Below, one piece after another: positions 1-8,191 of a stretch of 64,000 nt of DNA. Positions within the stretch are counted from its first letter, which is position 1. Each line of letters starts with the position of its first letter. The stretch comes from Novimethylophilus kurashikiensis (GTDB taxonomy: Bacteria; Pseudomonadota; Gammaproteobacteria; Burkholderiales; Methylophilaceae). The stretch covers positions 124,001-188,000 of the forward strand of contig NZ_BDOQ01000006.1 in assembly GCF_003112435.1 (NCBI RefSeq). Reading direction: 5' to 3'. The translations under genes were made by a program, and so were the position numbers. The notes below the pieces were generated by a model. The model was not told where the DNA came from and searched no databases. It saw only the letters and a list, made by a program, of their open reading frames with translations.

Positions 1-699
1 CACGAGATAATTGAAAGCAGGACTAGCCAACCTCGACAACACTCCTCCGCCCCAGGGCCACAGGCTGTTGATCGTTCTCTGCCCGTTGGCTTCCCGCGCC
101 TGATTAACGGGGTGATCGTGCAACAGCATCTGCGCCTCGTTGACCCAGCGGTGCCATGCCATTGCCGCATCGCCCTGCGGCAACAACGAATCGACGTCGC
201 GACCAATGGCTTCTGCCGCCGGGGTCGTCGATATCTGCGGCAAACTCGGCAATCGTGCATACCAGCGATTTGGCACAGGGGCGTGCAGCGCAATATCGTC
301 GGCGGCAAAGTGTCCATTGAGGGTTTCCAGCAAGTCAGCCGCCTCGCCTTCGGATAAATCTGCTAGCTGGGCATCCGCGACGATGAGGCTATCCCGCATC
401 AATTGCAGGTGTACCGGGTCGACGCGCAGCCAGGCTTCATTCTCGGCAAGCTGCAAACCCTCTCCTACTGCCGCAAACGGTGCGGCCGTACAGGTGGCGA
501 GACCGAACTGCTGACAGAGCCAGGTTTCCGCACCGAAGTCATCTACCGACGGCTTGCCGGTGAGTGCCAACAATCGCGTCAACCCAGGCAAATCGAGGCC
601 TGGCGGAATCAGCTCCGGCAACAATCCGGTCAGCAAAACATGGCATTGCAACAAAGGTTTTACTTTCAAGTGAGTGCGGCCGGAGTTAAGATTTGCCAT
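1..699 (-). CDS. RpfE-type / phosphoglycerate mutase-like protein, 3' end cut off by the window
   Basis: An open frame runs on the minus strand from an ATG at 699 to the window edge, giving 233 codons with no stop, so the C-terminus lies outside. The N-terminus reads MANLNSGRTHLKVKPLLQ. A segment near the cut end, REANGQRTINSLWPWGGG, resembles the conserved block of the RpfE/COG4255 family, which is annotated as regulatory or as phosphoglycerate-mutase-like; I know this family only from memory. No signal peptide or membrane segment is visible. The gene is divergent from sixA with 28 bp between the start codons, so the two probably share a promoter region. In related bacteria this family often precedes recJ, which could be checked beyond the edge. 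The frame is certain; the function is not established. Confidence 0.7.
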   Translation of the reverse strand, partial: MANLNSGRTHLKVKPLLQCHVLLTGLLPELIPPGLDLPGLTRLLALTGKPSVDDFGAETWLCQQFGLATCTAAPFAAVGEGLQLAENEAWLRVDPVHLQLMRDSLIVADAQLADLSEGEAADLLETLNGHFAADDIALHAPVPNRWYARLPSLPQISTTPAAEAIGRDVDSLLPQGDAAMAWHRWVNEAQMLLHDHPVNQAREANGQRTINSLWPWGGGVLSRLASPAFNYLV

Positions 700-727
700 T
701 CCAAATCAGTCAACCACGATCGCACTT

Positions 728-1180
728 ATGGACCTCATTCTCTGGCGTCATGCGGAAGCGGAAGAAGGCTCTCCCGACATCCAGCGCGCATTGACGGAAA
801 AAGGCCACAAGCAGGCTAAAAAAATGGCGCAATGGCTCAAGGCGCGCTTGCCGGAAGACGCCCGCATCCTGGTGAGTCCAGCAGTGCGCGCTCAGCAAAC
901 GGCTTCGGCCTTGATGCAGGATTTTATCACGGTGGACGAGATCGCCCCGGAGGCAACGCCGCAAGCCGTGCTGAAGGCGGCAGGCTGGCCGCGCGCCGGC
1001 GGCACCGTGCTCATCGTCGGCCATCAGCCGACCTTAGGACGCGTCATCGGCCAATTGCTCACGCAAGAAAACGAAAGCTGGAGCGTAAAAAAAGGCGCAG
1101 TCTGGTGGCTGTGCAACCGCAAACGCGGCAATACCTCGGAAACCATCCTGCGCGCCTCGATTGCGCCAGACCTGCTGTAA
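728..1180 (+). CDS. sixA: Phosphohistidine phosphatase SixA
   Basis: A 150-residue histidine-phosphatase-superfamily protein. The start at 728 gives [14 protein letters not shown], which puts the catalytic RHA motif (R7, H8) at the N-terminus as in SixA; a longer upstream reading would spoil this. The second catalytic histidine is in the block [14 protein letters not shown]. Members of the family remove phosphate from phosphohistidine on signalling or phosphotransferase proteins and are cytoplasmic. It is followed after 41 bp by a ParA-type ATPase and then by a CYTH-CHAD protein on the same strand, which suggests a small operon dealing with phosphorylated or polyphosphate ligands, although that link is inference. 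Length is normal for SixA (about 150-160 residues). Confidence 0.88.
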   Translation: MDLILWRHAEAEEGSPDIQRALTEKGHKQAKKMAQWLKARLPEDARILVSPAVRAQQTASALMQDFITVDEIAPEATPQAVLKAAGWPRAGGTVLIVGHQPTLGRVIGQLLTQENESWSVKKGAVWWLCNRKRGNTSETILRASIAPDLL

Positions 1181-1221
1181 ATGCCCGCTATCAGCCTCAT
1201 CCGTGCCGGAGCAGGATTGCC

Positions 1222-1854
1222 ATGAAAACCATCCTCATTGCCAATCCAAAGGGCGGTAGCGGCAAGACCACGCTCGCCACCAATCTGGCAGGCTACTTTG
1301 CCACGCGCGGACGCCGCGTCGTGCTGGCCGATCTCGATCGCCAGCAATCCGCCGTGCAATGGCTGCAACGCCGCCCCTACAAGTTGCCGCTGATTCACCA
1401 GCACCAGCCCGATCGGAAATCCTCGGTGTTCGATCCCGAGTGGCTCATCGCCGATTCCCCAGCAGGATTGCGCGAAGAAAAGTTATCGAACGCGGTGAAA
1501 CGTGCCGATTGCGTCATCGTGCCGGTACAGCCTTCCGCCTTCGACATCGGCGCCACCCGTACTTTTCTGGAAGTACTCGCCGAGGAAAAAGCGGTGCGCA
1601 AGCAGAAAACCTTTGTCGCGATGGTCGGCATGCGGGTGGATAGCCGCACCCGCTCTGCCGCGCTGCTCAACGATTTCATGAAGCAAGCCGGGTTTCCCGT
1701 GCTGACCTGCCTGCGCGATTCCCAGGTCTATGCCCTCGCCGCAGAGCAAGGTGCCAGCCTGTTCGATATCCGCCCCTCGCAAGTTGCGCGCGATTTGCAG
1801 CAATGGGCTCCGCTGCTGCATTGGATTATGAAAGTAAACGACCTTGCCGAATGA
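1222..1854 (+). CDS. ParA/MinD-type P-loop ATPase (orphan)
   Basis: A 210-residue protein that opens with a deviant Walker A motif, [17 protein letters not shown] (lysines 10 and 15), followed by [11 protein letters not shown] and WLIADSPAG as the switch and Walker B regions. This is the fold of ParA-like ATPases that position DNA or protein cargo. No parB-like gene or centromere-like repeats lie next to it, so it is an orphan copy rather than the chromosome-segregation pair. The start at 1222 was chosen because upstream residues are in the wrong composition and the family begins directly before the P-loop. The stop overlaps the next gene by 11 bp, so translation of the two is probably coupled. 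Confidence 0.8.
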   Translation: MKTILIANPKGGSGKTTLATNLAGYFATRGRRVVLADLDRQQSAVQWLQRRPYKLPLIHQHQPDRKSSVFDPEWLIADSPAGLREEKLSNAVKRADCVIVPVQPSAFDIGATRTFLEVLAEEKAVRKQKTFVAMVGMRVDSRTRSAALLNDFMKQAGFPVLTCLRDSQVYALAAEQGASLFDIRPSQVARDLQQWAPLLHWIMKVNDLAE

Positions 1855-3364
1855 AGTCGAACTGAAGCTGCGAATCGCCCGCAAGGACGCGGCCCGATTA
1901 CGCAAGCACCCCGCCATTCTCGCGGCCACGGTCGATAAACCGGTCACGCGCAAGCTCACCAGCATTTATTACGACACGCCCGATCTCCAGTTGCTCGATG
2001 CCGAAATCAGCCTGCGCGTGCGGCGCATGTCGGGCGGATGGTTCCAGGCGGTGAAAGCAGCCGGGAGTTCACTCGCCGGCCTGCACCAGCGCATGGAGTG
2101 GGAAGACATCATTGCCAGCGGCCAGCCAGATTTCACCCGGATTCTCGACCCGCAACTGGTCAGGATTTTCGGGGATGAAGCCTTGCGCGCGGCCCTCGCG
2201 CCGATTTTCAGGACTGAAGTCCAACGCACCGAATGGCAGCTTAAGTTCGACAACGGCGACGCCGTCGAACTCGCCCTCGACCTCGGCCATCTCGTCGCCG
2301 GTAAAAAACGCGAGCCGATCACGGAAATCGAGCTGGAACTCAAGAGCGGCAATGCAGCTCGACTGTTCGACCTCGCACTGATCCTGCAACAAGACATCCC
2401 ACTCTCGCTGGAAAACGTCAGCAAGGCCCAACGCGGCTATGCGCATTACCGTCCGCAACCGCCTACCGTATTCAAGGCCAAGCTGCCGCAGCTGAGCCGC
2501 CAGGAAAAAGCATCCGTCGCATTCAGGAAAATCGCCTGGGAATGTATCACCCACCTGCAGGGCAATCAGGACGTTGTGCTGCACGGCAACGACGTAGAGG
2601 GTGTGCACCAGATGCGCGTGTCATTGCGCCGTCTGCGTTCGGCGTTTTCCGTGTTCCGCGGCTTGCTGGGGCGCGAGACGACCGATCCGATCATTGAAGA
2701 ACTGCGCTGGATTACCGACATTCTCGGCGCGGCACGCGACCTCGACGTCTTCGTCACGCAAACGCTGCCGCCGCTGCAGGAGCGCTTCGAGCAGCATGCA
2801 GGCCTCGTCAAGCTCGGCGAAAAAGCCGCGTTGCTGCAAACCCGTGCTTACCGCGACGTCCGTGCCGCATTGAATTCCCAGCGTTATCATCGGCTCCTGC
2901 TATCCCTGGCTGCGTGGCTGGAAAACGAGCGCTGGAAAACCGAGGGCACGCTCGATCCGGACGTTGCCGCCCTCGCCGACGCGACGCTCGCCAATCGCCA
3001 CAAACAACTGCGCCGCCACGGCAAACGGCTTCAGGAGATGCCGGCGGAAGAACGTCATCAAACCCGCATAGCCGCCAAAAAACTGCGCTATACCGCCGAG
3101 TTTTTCCTGAGCCTGTATTCCGGAGGAAAATCCCACGCTTTCATCCATCGGCTGGCCCAATTGCAAGATCGCCTCGGCGTACTCAACGACATCGCCGTCA
3201 CCGAACAACTGTTGCGTAGACTCGCCGGTTCACGTCCCGATAAACCCGTGGCCGAAGCCTTGCTGCTGTTCAAAGGCTGGAACGCCTGCAATATCGAGCA
3301 CAGCCTGGCCCACATGGATGAGGCCTGGCATCGCTTCGTCCACCATAAACCGTTCTGGGGCTGA
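1844..3364 (+). CDS. CYTH and CHAD domain protein (triphosphatase/polyphosphate-binding type)
   Basis: A 506-residue protein. Residues 1-200 form a CYTH domain, opening with the ExExK signature as EVELKL; residues about 215-500 form a CHAD domain with the histidine- and arginine-rich helices typical of it, for example [16 protein letters not shown] and [16 protein letters not shown] proteins hydrolyse or bind triphosphates, and CHAD helices bind inorganic polyphosphate, so the protein probably acts on polyphosphate or tripolyphosphate in the cytoplasm (family knowledge, not proof). The only start that keeps the CYTH signature is TTG at 1844, inside the end of the ParA-type gene. No strong ribosome binding site is seen, which fits translational coupling to the upstream gene. 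Confidence 0.85.
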   Translation: MPNEVELKLRIARKDAARLRKHPAILAATVDKPVTRKLTSIYYDTPDLQLLDAEISLRVRRMSGGWFQAVKAAGSSLAGLHQRMEWEDIIASGQPDFTRILDPQLVRIFGDEALRAALAPIFRTEVQRTEWQLKFDNGDAVELALDLGHLVAGKKREPITEIELELKSGNAARLFDLALILQQDIPLSLENVSKAQRGYAHYRPQPPTVFKAKLPQLSRQEKASVAFRKIAWECITHLQGNQDVVLHGNDVEGVHQMRVSLRRLRSAFSVFRGLLGRETTDPIIEELRWITDILGAARDLDVFVTQTLPPLQERFEQHAGLVKLGEKAALLQTRAYRDVRAALNSQRYHRLLLSLAAWLENERWKTEGTLDPDVAALADATLANRHKQLRRHGKRLQEMPAEERHQTRIAAKKLRYTAEFFLSLYSGGKSHAFIHRLAQLQDRLGVLNDIAVTEQLLRRLAGSRPDKPVAEALLLFKGWNACNIEHSLAHMDEAWHRFVHHKPFWG

Positions 3365-3488
3365 TTCATCAATTCTCACGGCCGAGAGGCCAAATAGCAC
3401 AAGCGCAGCCGAACTAATCCAGCTGCCCTAGTGTCACAATTCACGTTGCATGGATGACCATGCAAAAATAAAACTCATTGGGGACATT

Positions 3489-4358
3489 ATGAAGGCTCAC
3501 AAAATCCAGTTAGTGGCAGCGTTGATGCTGGCCTCGGCCGCCGCACCCGTGATGGCGGATGAAGTTGAAGAATTTCTCGGCAACGGCGCACCCGGCCTGC
3601 CGACGCAAACCGAAGACCCCGGCGTATTCCGCGTTTGTGCACCCAAGGATAACTTGCCGTTTTCCAATGAAGCCGGCCAAGGTTACGAGAACAAGATTGC
3701 AGAAGTCCTCGCCAAGGATCTGGGCAAAAAACTCCAGTATTTCTTCTGGTATGACCGCCAAGGTTTCTACCGGAACTCGCTGAACGCTCACCGCTGCGAC
3801 GTCGTCATCGGCACCGCATCTGATGTCGATATGACGCTCAACTCCAAGCCCTATTACCGTTCCGGCTATGCATTCGTGTATAAAAAGAGCAGCGGCTACA
3901 ACATCAAGGATTACGATTCCCCCGATCTGCGCAAAGCCAAGATCGGCGTGATCATGGAATCGCCTCCGACCCGTCCGCTGTTCGACAAGGGCCTGCTGGA
4001 CAACTCCCGCCCCTACCGCATCCAGCGCGACCTCAACTTGCCACCCAGCTTCCTGATCGACGATCTGGTCAAGGGCGACATCGATGTAGCCATCGTCTGG
4101 GGTCCGATCGCCGGGTACTTCGCCAAGCAAGCCAAGGAAGAACTGGTGGTCAACCTGGCGCCTGAATACGAGGCGGAAAACCCGCACGGTAAGGAGTACT
4201 GGAATATCTCCGTCGGTGTGCGCAAGAAGGAAAAAGACCGCATCGCCATGATCAACGAGGCGCTTGAACGCCATAAGGACGAGATCAACAAGATTCTCGA
4301 CGATTACGGCATTCCGCACGTGCCCGTCGTGGAAACGAAAAAGGAAGCAAACCGCTAA
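3489..4358 (+). CDS. MxaJ-like quinoprotein-dehydrogenase-associated solute-binding protein
   Basis: A 289-residue periplasmic binding protein. The start at 3489 gives MKAHKIQLVAALMLASAAAP followed by VMADE, a clear Sec signal peptide cut near residue 23; the in-frame ATG at 3450 would bury it. The mature part carries FRVCAPKDNLPFSNE and later WGPIAGYF, blocks typical of the family named after MxaJ/XoxJ, which accompanies PQQ-dependent methanol dehydrogenases. No dehydrogenase, cytochrome or PQQ gene is adjacent, so its partner must be elsewhere or its role differs. It is transcribed alone, with a hairpin 13 bp after the stop. Assignment to the family is good; the exact substrate is unknown. 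Confidence 0.75.
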   Translation: MKAHKIQLVAALMLASAAAPVMADEVEEFLGNGAPGLPTQTEDPGVFRVCAPKDNLPFSNEAGQGYENKIAEVLAKDLGKKLQYFFWYDRQGFYRNSLNAHRCDVVIGTASDVDMTLNSKPYYRSGYAFVYKKSSGYNIKDYDSPDLRKAKIGVIMESPPTRPLFDKGLLDNSRPYRIQRDLNLPPSFLIDDLVKGDIDVAIVWGPIAGYFAKQAKEELVVNLAPEYEAENPHGKEYWNISVGVRKKEKDRIAMINEALERHKDEINKILDDYGIPHVPVVETKKEANR

Positions 4359-4371
4359 TACGATCCAGCCT

Positions 4372-4394
4372 CCCGCACACCCCGTGTGTGCGGG
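4372..4394 (+). terminator. Hairpin after the MxaJ-like gene
   Basis: A perfect 9-bp inverted repeat, CCCGCACAC (4372-4380) and GTGTGCGGG (4386-4394), with a 5-base loop lies 13 bp after the stop codon. It is followed by ATTATTCC rather than a long T run, so it may be a weak intrinsic terminator or a transcript-stabilising hairpin. Confidence 0.55.
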
Positions 4395-4481
4395 ATTATT
4401 CCTACGGCCTCAACCCACCTGCTTGAAAACGCAAGGAAAACATGGGATTGAGGATTTCTGTAACCTACGGCGAAAAACACT

Positions 4482-4509
4482 TTGCCGCCATGCAATAACA
4501 GTGCATAAT
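4482..4509 (+). promoter_or_regulatory. Candidate sigma-70 promoter for the NRAMP leader
   Basis: TTGCCG at 4482-4487 and CATAAT at 4504-4509 are separated by 16 bp and resemble -35 and -10 boxes. Transcription would then begin near 4516 and produce an untranslated leader of about 245 bases before the transporter gene. This is pattern matching only. Confidence 0.4.
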
Positions 4510-4515
4510 CCGCGC

Positions 4516-4760
4516 CGTTCCATTTTTTAGAAACGAACATGAACCCAGGCCCTAGTTACAGGCCTTGCGTCTAAAAGACTTCCCCGGCACCTCGTGCCGT
4601 CCCGGCTGTCGTTGGGCGTCAAGGCTTTAAAACCGAAACACCCAGCGGGCAAGCCGTGAGCCTCGTTGCACACTCTCTTGCTCCTTAGAAAAACCGCTCA
4701 GGCCCACCTGAGCCGCGTGGCCGCGCTGCATCGGTCTCGCCTTAGCACCAAGGAGTCGTC
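4516..4760 (+). promoter_or_regulatory. Structured 5' leader of the NRAMP gene (candidate cis-regulatory RNA)
   Basis: The 402 bases between the MxaJ-like gene and the NRAMP gene hold no convincing gene. The last 245 bases contain a series of short perfect hairpins: AGGCC/GGCCT at 4547-4551 and 4561-4565, GTCT/AGAC at 4569-4579, CGGCAC/GTGCCG at 4585-4599, GCTCAGG/CCTGAGC at 4696-4713, and CGCG/CGCG at 4714-4725. The spacing from a candidate promoter makes an RNA leader plausible. I could not match it to the yybP-ykoY (manganese) or M-box (magnesium) consensus, so it is either unrelated or a class I do not recognise. A ribosome binding site AAGGAG lies directly before the start codon. Confidence 0.4.
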
Positions 4761-6035
4761 ATGAACGCACAAATCAACCAACTCGCGCGCAAGCTCGGAC
4801 CCGGCCTCATCACCGGCGCAGCGGATGACGATCCCAGCGGCATCGCCACCTACTCCCAGGCCGGTTCGCAATTCCGCTTCGGCCTGGTGTGGACGCTCTG
4901 CCTCACGACCCCTCTCATGATCGGCATCCAGATGCTCTCGGCGCGCATCGGCTGGGTGACGCGGCAGGGGCTCGCCGCCAACATCGCCAAGGTCTGCCCG
5001 CGCTGGCTTACGTTATCGCTGGTCCTGCTGCTGGTCGTCGCCAATACCATCAACATCGCGGCCGACCTGGGCGCCATGGGCGAAGCCTGTCGCCTGCTGG
5101 GCGGCGGCCACGTTGCGCCTTACATCATCGGCTTGGGTCTGCTGTCGATGGCGGGACAAGTCTTTTTCTCCTACGAAGGCACGGTGAGTATCCTCAAATG
5201 GCTGACGCTAGCCTTGTTTTCCTATGTCGCGGTGATTTTGTCGGTCAACGTCCCGTGGAAGCACGTCACTATTGAATCACTGCAGCCCTGGGCGTACCTG
5301 CCCAAGGGCATCTCGTTGAGCGACTACGCCGAGATCGTCGTCGCTGTGCTGGGCACCACCATCAGCCCGTATCTGTTCTTCTGGCAGGCCTCGCAAGAGG
5401 TGGAAGACAACGCACGACGCCCCGAGGCTGCAGCCTTGCACGACAACCCGGAATACGCCGCGGAGCACTTGGCGCGCATCAAGCAGGATACGGTCATCGG
5501 CATGCTGTTTTCTAACGGCATCGCCTTGTGCATCGTCCTGGCGACGGCGGTCACGCTCAACACCCACGGCGTCACCAACATCCTTACTGCGGCTCAGGCA
5601 GCGGAAGCCCTGAAACCCATCGCCGGGGAATTCGCTTTCGTCTTGTTTGCACTGGGCATCGTGGGCACCGGTATGTTGGCAGTGCCGGTACTGGCAGGCT
5701 CTGCGGCGTTTGCAGTGAGCGAAGTCTTCGGCTGGAAAGCTGGGTTATCGCATGGTTTCCACGAGGCGCGCGGCTTCTACGCCATCATCATTGCCGCTAC
5801 CGCACTGGGCACTATCATGGGCTCCCGCGAGGTCGACCCGATCCGGGCCTTGCTGTGGAGTGCCGTGATCAACGGCGTGATCTCGGTGCCGATCATGTTC
5901 GTGATGATGAAAATCGGTCAGTCGGAGACCATCATGGGCGATTTCATCATCGCCGCGCGTCACCGGTTTCTAGGCTGGGCTGCGACGGGAGTGATGGCGC
6001 TGGCGGTGGGATTCATGCTGGTCTCCAGCTTCTGA
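4761..6035 (+). CDS. NRAMP-family divalent metal transporter, atypical binding site
   Basis: A 424-residue inner-membrane protein with about eleven hydrophobic helices. Helix 1 reads GLITGAADDDPSGIATYSQA, so the canonical metal-binding DPGN of MntH-type NRAMP is replaced by DPSG. Helix 6 reads GTTISPYLFFWQASQE, where the methionine that selects transition metals in classical NRAMP is replaced by serine. These changes place it in the NRAMP-related branch rather than with MntH, and by analogy magnesium or another hard cation may be the substrate, but this is inference. The ribosome binding site AAGGAG is well placed. It stands alone, between a long structured leader and a convergent two-component system. 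Confidence 0.85.
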   Translation: MNAQINQLARKLGPGLITGAADDDPSGIATYSQAGSQFRFGLVWTLCLTTPLMIGIQMLSARIGWVTRQGLAANIAKVCPRWLTLSLVLLLVVANTINIAADLGAMGEACRLLGGGHVAPYIIGLGLLSMAGQVFFSYEGTVSILKWLTLALFSYVAVILSVNVPWKHVTIESLQPWAYLPKGISLSDYAEIVVAVLGTTISPYLFFWQASQEVEDNARRPEAAALHDNPEYAAEHLARIKQDTVIGMLFSNGIALCIVLATAVTLNTHGVTNILTAAQAAEALKPIAGEFAFVLFALGIVGTGMLAVPVLAGSAAFAVSEVFGWKAGLSHGFHEARGFYAIIIAATALGTIMGSREVDPIRALLWSAVINGVISVPIMFVMMKIGQSETIMGDFIIAARHRFLGWAATGVMALAVGFMLVSSF

Positions 6036-6083
6036 TGGAGTAAAACCGGGCCTTGAGTAAAGCCGGAACCCAGCAGGCATTGC

Positions 6084-7508
6084 TCAGGTCCTGGAAGTCG
6101 GCAAGGCGTTCAGCACGATCCTGACGCTCAACCCGCCCTCGCTTGAACGCCCGAACATCACCTCGGCTTGATGCAGCCTGGCGATTTCTCGCACGATGGC
6201 CAGGCCCAGCCCGCAACCGCTCTCGTCGCTAGCCAAGCGATGAAAGGGCTTGCCCAAGGTAGTCAACGCTGATTCGGGCACCCCGGGACCGCTATCGTTG
6301 ACGGCAAGCGCGCACTGCTTGCCCTCCTGTTCCAGCGTTAGCCACACATGGCCGTCTTCCGGCGTATACCGCACCGCGTTATCGAGCAAGTTCATGATCA
6401 ATTCGCGCAGCAGCAAGGCATTGCCCTGGACGGTGCAGGGCACCAACCGAAACTCCAGGTCGAGGTTCTTATCCGCCGCCCGCCCGATAAAATCCGCCGC
6501 GGCAGCCCGCACCACCTCGCTCAGCTCCACCGGCCCGTGGGTAAATACGTCCTGCTCCGTATGCTCCAGCCGTGCCATGGACAGCAATTGATTGGCGAGA
6601 TGCGAGGTGCGATTCGTCGTTGCCAACAGTTGCTGGAGCAGCGCACGGACATTCTGCGGCGGCTGTTGCAGGCCGACCTCGATCTGGCTGCCCAGCACCG
6701 CCAGCGGCGTACGCAGCTGATGCGCCGCATCGGCGATGAAACGACGATGGCCCGCGAACGAGGCCGAAAGCTTTTCCAATAGTTCGTTCACGCCGTGGAT
6801 GATGGGCTGCAGCTCGGCAGGCGCGCGATTCTCGTCGATCCGACTCAAATCCTGCGGCGAACGCTTGAGAATCTCCTCGCTCAATGCATTCACCGGAGAC
6901 AACCCACGGCGCACGCCCAGCAGCACGATGCTCATGGCCACCACGGCCAGCAATGCCTCGGGAAACAGCAGCTTGAAAAAGATATTGCGCGTTAGCCGAT
7001 TCCGGCCATGCACCGTTTGCGCCACGGCCACGAAAATGGTGCGGCCATAAAGGCTTCCCCGCAGCACGACGGCTCTACTCGCGCCATCCTGCAACTGCAC
7101 ATCCTGGAACACATGGTTTTCCTCTCCCTGCGGGATATCCAACTGCTTGAGTCCGGCATCCCCGGAAAACATGCGCCCCTGCTCGTCCCAAGCCGCATAA
7201 CGCACCCGATCTTCGTTGTTGCTCGCCAGCATTTGCCGGGCGGCAGGAGGCAGTTCCAGGGCGAGGCCGCCCTGGTGCAGGCTCACTTGTTTATCAAGGT
7301 CGAGCGCATCATCGAGCAAGCCCAGGTCGTAAGCATCGGTGGCGGCGCGCAGGGCGAAGAGATAAGCCACCACGGCGCCCAGCAACAGGATGCCGATGAG
7401 CGGCCACAGCAGGTTGCGCAGGAACTGGTGGCGCAGGCTATTCCGGATTTTTGGTCTCCTCCAGCATATACCCCAGGCCGCGCACCGTACGAATCGCCAC
7501 CCCGGCAT
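6084..7508 (-). CDS. Sensor histidine kinase of a metal-type two-component system
   Basis: About 474 residues. A transmembrane helix near residues 35-55 (NLLWPLIGILLLGAVVAYLF) and a second near 180-200 flank a periplasmic sensor domain of about 125 residues. The phosphoacceptor helix reads HRRFIADAAHQLRTPLAVLG, and the ATPase domain shows NLLDNAVRYTP, DSGPGVP and GCGLGLAIVREIA. The organisation is that of the QseC/TctE type. The only ATG in frame lies at 7508 and overlaps the upstream regulator gene by 71 bp; a later non-standard start near 7440 would give a more usual short cytoplasmic N-terminus, so the first 20 or so residues are uncertain. It probably senses a periplasmic metal for the divergent efflux operon, judging from position only. 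Confidence 0.88.
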   Translation of the reverse strand: MPGWRFVRCAAWGICWRRPKIRNSLRHQFLRNLLWPLIGILLLGAVVAYLFALRAATDAYDLGLLDDALDLDKQVSLHQGGLALELPPAARQMLASNNEDRVRYAAWDEQGRMFSGDAGLKQLDIPQGEENHVFQDVQLQDGASRAVVLRGSLYGRTIFVAVAQTVHGRNRLTRNIFFKLLFPEALLAVVAMSIVLLGVRRGLSPVNALSEEILKRSPQDLSRIDENRAPAELQPIIHGVNELLEKLSASFAGHRRFIADAAHQLRTPLAVLGSQIEVGLQQPPQNVRALLQQLLATTNRTSHLANQLLSMARLEHTEQDVFTHGPVELSEVVRAAAADFIGRAADKNLDLEFRLVPCTVQGNALLLRELIMNLLDNAVRYTPEDGHVWLTLEQEGKQCALAVNDSGPGVPESALTTLGKPFHRLASDESGCGLGLAIVREIARLHQAEVMFGRSSEGGLSVRIVLNALPTSRT

Positions 7509-8115
7509 CCGTCAGCTTGTTGCGAATCCGGTAGACATACGCCTCGATGGCGTTGCCGCTCAATTCGGTATCCCAACCGGCGATGGCCTGGATCAGCTGC
7601 TCCTTGGAAATAATGCGGCGTGCATTGAACACCAGGTATTCCAGCACCGCCCACTCCCGCCCGGACAAGTCCAGCGGCTGTCCATCCAGATAAGCACGCT
7701 TGCCCGGCGTATCGAGTTCGAGCTTGCCCAGCTGCACGCGCTGCTCGGCCTTGCCTGAGCTGCGGCGAATCAGCGCCCGAACCCGTGCGTGCAATTCGGC
7801 CATGGCGATGGGCTTGACCACGTAGTCGTCGGCGCCGAGGTCCAGCCCTTGCACGCGATCCTCCACGGCGTCACGTGCGGTCAGGATCAGCAGCGGCAGC
7901 GATTTCCCGTGCTCCCGCAAATGCCGGACCACGTCGTAACCGTCGCGGTCCGGCAGACCGAGATCGAGCACGGCGGCGTCGAAATGCTCGACCGACAACG
8001 CATGCAAGGCGGCCCCTGCGCTGCCCACCGCATCCACCGCGTAGCCGGCAAGCGTCAGCGACTGCCGCATCGCCTCGGCCAGCGCCTGATCGTCTTCGAT
8101 GATCAATACCCGCAT
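7438..8115 (-). CDS. OmpR-family response regulator
   Basis: A 225-residue regulator. The receiver domain has the acidic pair in MRVLIIEDD, phosphoacceptor D51 in LDLGLPDRDG, and the conserved lysine in VVKPIAMAEL. The C-terminal winged helix ends with IEAYVYRIRNKL and IRTVRGLGYML, typical of OmpR/PhoB-type DNA binding. The gene precedes the kinase gene and overlaps it. Its start codon is divided from the czcC-type start by only 76 bp, so the regulator probably binds in that gap and controls both its own operon and the efflux operon. The residues and architecture are seen directly; the target is inferred from position. Confidence 0.92.
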   Translation of the reverse strand: MRVLIIEDDQALAEAMRQSLTLAGYAVDAVGSAGAALHALSVEHFDAAVLDLGLPDRDGYDVVRHLREHGKSLPLLILTARDAVEDRVQGLDLGADDYVVKPIAMAELHARVRALIRRSSGKAEQRVQLGKLELDTPGKRAYLDGQPLDLSGREWAVLEYLVFNARRIISKEQLIQAIAGWDTELSGNAIEAYVYRIRNKLTDAGVAIRTVRGLGYMLEETKNPE

Positions 8116-8191
8116 CCGTCAGTTTCCCGTCAGCTGGCTCGCGCAAGATGCGCGGCCACTTAAGCATTATTCCTACATATACCAGGAAAAA
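8116..8191. promoter_or_regulatory. Divergent control region between the two-component system and the efflux operon
   Basis: Seventy-six bases separate the two start codons. The sequence is AT-richer toward the efflux gene (TTAAGCATTATTCC) and ends with the ribosome binding site AGGAAA at 8184. No clean direct repeat for the regulator could be fixed by eye. Confidence 0.4.

Noticed and set aside
3510-4319. Minus-strand open frame of 269 codons opposite the MxaJ-like gene
   Set aside because: Shadow; the plus-strand protein has a signal peptide and family motifs.
4355-4540. Minus-strand frame of 61 codons between the MxaJ-like and NRAMP genes
   Set aside because: It has no ribosome binding site or family features and overlaps the terminator and the candidate promoter.
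4516-4760. yybP-ykoY or M-box riboswitch
   Set aside because: The conserved core sequences of these classes, as I know them, were not found; only generic hairpins are present, so it is kept as an unclassified leader.
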